Assembly (NCBI GenBank): GCA_041666155.1
Contig: JBAYHM010000222.1
Span: 1 to 7,662 of the forward strand
Origin: SZUA-426 sp041666155
Lineage (GTDB): Bacteria; Spirochaetota; Spirochaetia; Treponematales; Breznakiellaceae
Direction: 5' to 3'
DNA: 7,662 nt
Shown one piece after another: positions 6,308 through 7,662 of this stretch. A program made the position numbers and the translations under genes. Below the pieces are notes generated by a model. It saw nothing but the letters and a program-made list of their open reading frames with translations, was not told the origin of the DNA and did not search any database. Numbering within the stretch: the stretch's first letter is position 1; every line of letters begins with the position of its first letter.

Positions 6308-6683
6308 GCAGCGGGGTCGCGTTCTCATCGTTGAAGATGAGGACGCGATACGGCTTTCGTTGCGCGATTACCTCACACGGAAAGGGTATTCCGTGTGCGT
6401 CGCGTCCGACGGTGTCGGTGCGATCAAGATTTTGCTCGATTATGAGATTGACATCGTAGTCACGGATTATCGAATGGAAGTTCTTGGCGGGGATTATTGG
6501 ATTCGTTTTCTCCAGCGTTTTTGTCCTTCCTTGGATGTCATCATTACCTCGGGATTTCTAAGACCTGAGTTCGTAATTTCCTATGAAGTTCTTTTTAAAC
6601 CCTTTGATTACGCGGAATTGGAAGCCAAACTGGCAGAGAAAGTGCGTTTGGCCGTGGCGCAAAAAAAGAATGAAACCCGATGA
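6300..6683 (+). CDS. Stand-alone receiver-domain response regulator
   Basis: The 127-residue protein consists of one receiver domain (VLIVEDEDAIRLSL at 8-21) without an output domain, as in CheY/Spo0F-like proteins. Expected active-site residues are present: E12 and D13, phospho-acceptor D56 in VVTDYRMEVLGG, T83 and K100 in FKPFD. The usual proline four residues after the aspartate is a glutamate (E60). The stretch from T83 to K100 is 17 residues, against 22 in the neighbouring receiver and in CheY, so the alpha4-beta5 signalling face appears shortened. ATG 6300 lies inside the end of the preceding gene, with GAAAG at 6286-6290 upstream; TTG 6285 is a less likely alternative. It may relay phosphate or bind a partner, possibly the HTH-receiver protein. 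Confidence 0.88.
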   Translation: MDKQRGRVLIVEDEDAIRLSLRDYLTRKGYSVCVASDGVGAIKILLDYEIDIVVTDYRMEVLGGDYWIRFLQRFCPSLDVIITSGFLRPEFVISYEVLFKPFDYAELEAKLAEKVRLAVAQKKNETR

Positions 6684-6969
6684 TTTTTCTGGTTTCCTGA
6701 TCGCGAAAAGCGCTACCGTCGAGGGCCGAGTTCAAGGGGTCGGATTCCGCTGGTCTGCCATTGAGGAAGCCCGTCGACTGCATTTATCCGGATGGATTCG
6801 CAACGCCGATGACGGCTCGGTAGAGACTTATTTTGAAGGTTCGGAGGCAGCTGTGGATGCCTTCATCGCTTGGCTTCGAAAAGGGCCGGGCGGTGCGCGC
6901 GTTGACGCTGTGACTTTTCGTTCCGCGATTCCTACCGGCGCTTATCGTGGTTTTGTAGTAGAACCCTGA
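6670..6969 (+). CDS. acyP: Acylphosphatase
   Basis: Small cytoplasmic enzyme that hydrolyses carboxyl-phosphate bonds such as acetyl phosphate or 1,3-bisphosphoglycerate. The 99-residue product has the family signature VEGRVQGVGFRWSA (about 17-30), with catalytic Arg27 in the phosphate loop, and SGWIRNADDGSVE (about 40-52), with catalytic Asn45. Length is normal (about 90-100). ATG 6670 lies 14 bases before the end of the preceding receiver gene. It has only an A-rich, weak ribosome-binding region (AAAAAAAGA), so translation probably depends on coupling. The reading frame continues further upstream inside the receiver gene, but residues there are not acylphosphatase-like. Position as the third gene of a kinase-free receiver operon makes a role on phospho-aspartate or acetyl phosphate worth testing. 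Confidence 0.92.
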   Translation: MKPDDFSGFLIAKSATVEGRVQGVGFRWSAIEEARRLHLSGWIRNADDGSVETYFEGSEAAVDAFIAWLRKGPGGARVDAVTFRSAIPTGAYRGFVVEP

Positions 6970-6994
6970 GGTCGTTTTCCACTAGTACTTTCCG

Positions 6995-7024
6995 TTGACA
7001 TACCCCGCTCCGATCGGCTAAAGT
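6995..7024 (+). promoter_or_regulatory. Promoter of the tRNA-Gly gene
   Basis: A perfect TTGACA (6995-7000) is followed after 18 bases by TAAAGT (7019-7024). Transcription should start near 7031, leaving about 23 bases of 5' leader before the mature tRNA. It starts 25 bases after the acylphosphatase stop. Confidence 0.7.
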
Positions 7025-7053
7025 CTCCTCAGATCTTTTCAAGGCTTCTTGGA

Positions 7054-7127
7054 GCGGCTGTCGTATAACGGTATTACCCGAGCTTCCCAAGCTCGTGACG
7101 CGGGTTCGACTCCCGTCGGCCGCTCCA
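7054..7127 (+). tRNA. tRNA-Gly (anticodon CCC), CCA encoded
   Basis: Decodes GGG. The fold works throughout. The acceptor stem GCGGCTG (7054-7060) pairs with CGGCCGC (7117-7123), with one G-U. The D-arm has GTA/TAC pairs and the GG of the D-loop (7070-7071). The anticodon stem CGAGC/GCTCG (7079-7083 and 7091-7095) encloses loop TTCCCAA, with anticodon CCC at 7086-7088. The T-arm GCGGG/CCCGT encloses loop TTCGACT (7105-7111). The discriminator base is T7124 and CCA is genomically encoded at 7125-7127. It strongly resembles bacterial tRNA-Gly(CCC) around the anticodon. A recombinase gene starts 92 bp downstream, so the 3' half may serve as an attachment site. Confidence 0.96.
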
Positions 7128-7136
7128 AGAAGCTTT
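7101..7136 (+). other. Probable attachment-site region of an integrated element (left/int side)
   Basis: The 3' part of the tRNA gene directly precedes a tyrosine recombinase gene, the standard arrangement of elements that insert into tRNA genes. The core site normally covers the T-arm/acceptor 3' half and would be repeated at the far end of the element, which is outside the window. The exact crossover cannot be placed from one end. Confidence 0.45.
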
Positions 7137-7219
7137 GTTGTATTATAAAGAGTTACGCAAAGCGTCGATCCTTCGGCTCGGGTTTACCGTACAGTATACC
7201 GAACAAATCGAGGCCACTC

Positions 7220-7662
7220 ATGTCACGATACCGCCGTCTTTATACCCTCTATCCAGAGACTCCGCAGCGTCCCGGCGACCCTTCCTACTGGTATTTCTAC
7301 GTTTACAGCGCCGAAAACAAGAGAGTTCGTCGATCGACAGGCGTAATAGACGACGGAACCGAGACGTCATATGCCCAAGCGGACGCCGTTGTTCACGCCC
7401 TGATCGGAGCAAACGAGATAAAACCGATCGGCCAAAGGATGAAATTTCGCGATTATGCGGAAAATTTCTGGAATTGGGAAAAAAGTGATTACGTCAAAGA
7501 CCGGCTATCACATGACCCGAAGGCCTTCGGGAAGCCTTACATCTACCACATGCGGCTGAATTGCACGAAATATATCGTTCCGGTTCTGGGCGATTACTAT
7601 CTCGACGAGATAACTACGAAGCAGATTGATTCGCTCGCGACTGGACTTCTTAAAACACTTGC
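7220..7662 (+). CDS. int: Tyrosine recombinase/integrase, N-terminal part (runs off the window)
   Basis: An open frame from ATG 7220 to the window edge gives 147 residues. Residues 1-45 look like an arm-type DNA-binding segment, with basic Tyr-rich text (SRYRRLYTLYPET, then WYFYVYSAENKRVRRSTG). Residues about 75-147 fit the helical core-binding (SAM-like) domain of phage-type integrases: FRDYAENFW, then HMRLNCTKYIVPVLGDYYLD, then EITTKQIDSL, a common pattern just before the catalytic domain. The catalytic Arg-His-Arg-Tyr residues lie beyond the edge, so activity cannot be judged. GAGG at 7210-7213, 6 bases upstream, supports the start. The gene reads away from the tRNA and presumably mobilises an element extending to the right. 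Overlapping frames here are shadows. Confidence 0.85.
   Translation, partial: MSRYRRLYTLYPETPQRPGDPSYWYFYVYSAENKRVRRSTGVIDDGTETSYAQADAVVHALIGANEIKPIGQRMKFRDYAENFWNWEKSDYVKDRLSHDPKAFGKPYIYHMRLNCTKYIVPVLGDYYLDEITTKQIDSLATGLLKTL

Larger units (their letters stand above)
7040..7137 (+). repeat. 21-bp inverted repeat extending the tRNA acceptor stem into leader and trailer
   Basis: Bases 7040-7060 pair continuously with 7117-7137 in the same register as the acceptor stem: 7 acceptor pairs plus 14 pairs outside the tRNA, with only two G-U pairs (7059/7118 and 7043/7134). The leader TGG at 7050-7052 pairs with the encoded CCA. In the precursor this would make one long stem; it may also be part of the integration site. 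Confidence 0.75.

Noticed and set aside
7135..7488. A 117-codon plus-strand frame after the tRNA
   Set aside because: It overlaps the integrase in another frame, is Arg/Ser-rich with no domain, and lacks a ribosome-binding site; the frame from 7220 gives a clear recombinase.
1..7662. CRISPR array, insertion-sequence ends or toxin-antitoxin genes
   Set aside because: No regularly spaced repeats, transposase frame or recognisable toxin/antitoxin pair was seen; the only mobile signature is the integrase at the right edge.

Overview
The window looks like a chromosomal housekeeping region of a spirochaete (Spirochaetota, Treponema/Spirochaeta-like). From memory, unchecked, the grouping of a UvrD-type helicase, L13, S9 and RecX occurs in treponemes. 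Base composition is moderately GC-rich. Nearly every gene is on the + strand and genes are tightly packed. The lineage call is inference; the gene families are read directly from the translations.

Left part (1-3611): the window opens inside the last codons of a RimO/MiaB-type radical-SAM methylthiotransferase (TRAM domain). Its stop overlaps the start of a complete UvrD/PcrA/Rep-family helicase. The helicase stop in turn overlaps the start of a 283-residue protein that looks like a class-III aminotransferase (HemL-like) whose catalytic middle has been lost. A three-helix small membrane protein follows.

Middle part (3612-5534): a second small membrane protein has its own candidate promoter. 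A 115-bp leader with a perfect palindrome and a tandem repeat precedes rplM (L13). rpsI (S9) follows 14 bp later, and then a RecX-family protein.

Right part (5535-6969): an AT-rich 150-bp control region carries two promoter-like -10 boxes, each joined to the same 10-bp repeat. It drives three overlapping genes: an HTH-receiver protein with the DNA-binding domain at the N-terminus, a stand-alone and slightly shortened receiver, and an acylphosphatase. No histidine kinase is present. The enzyme family at the end hydrolyses acyl phosphates, the same bond class as a phosphorylated receiver aspartate, so the three may form one signalling unit. That link is inference.

Far right (6970-7662): a tRNA-Gly(CCC) gene with its own promoter and encoded CCA is followed 92 bp later by the start of a tyrosine recombinase that runs off the window. 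This is the usual layout of an integrative element inserted at a tRNA 3' end, so the window probably crosses from core chromosome into a mobile element. The tRNA acceptor stem extends without a break into a 21-bp stem made by leader and trailer.
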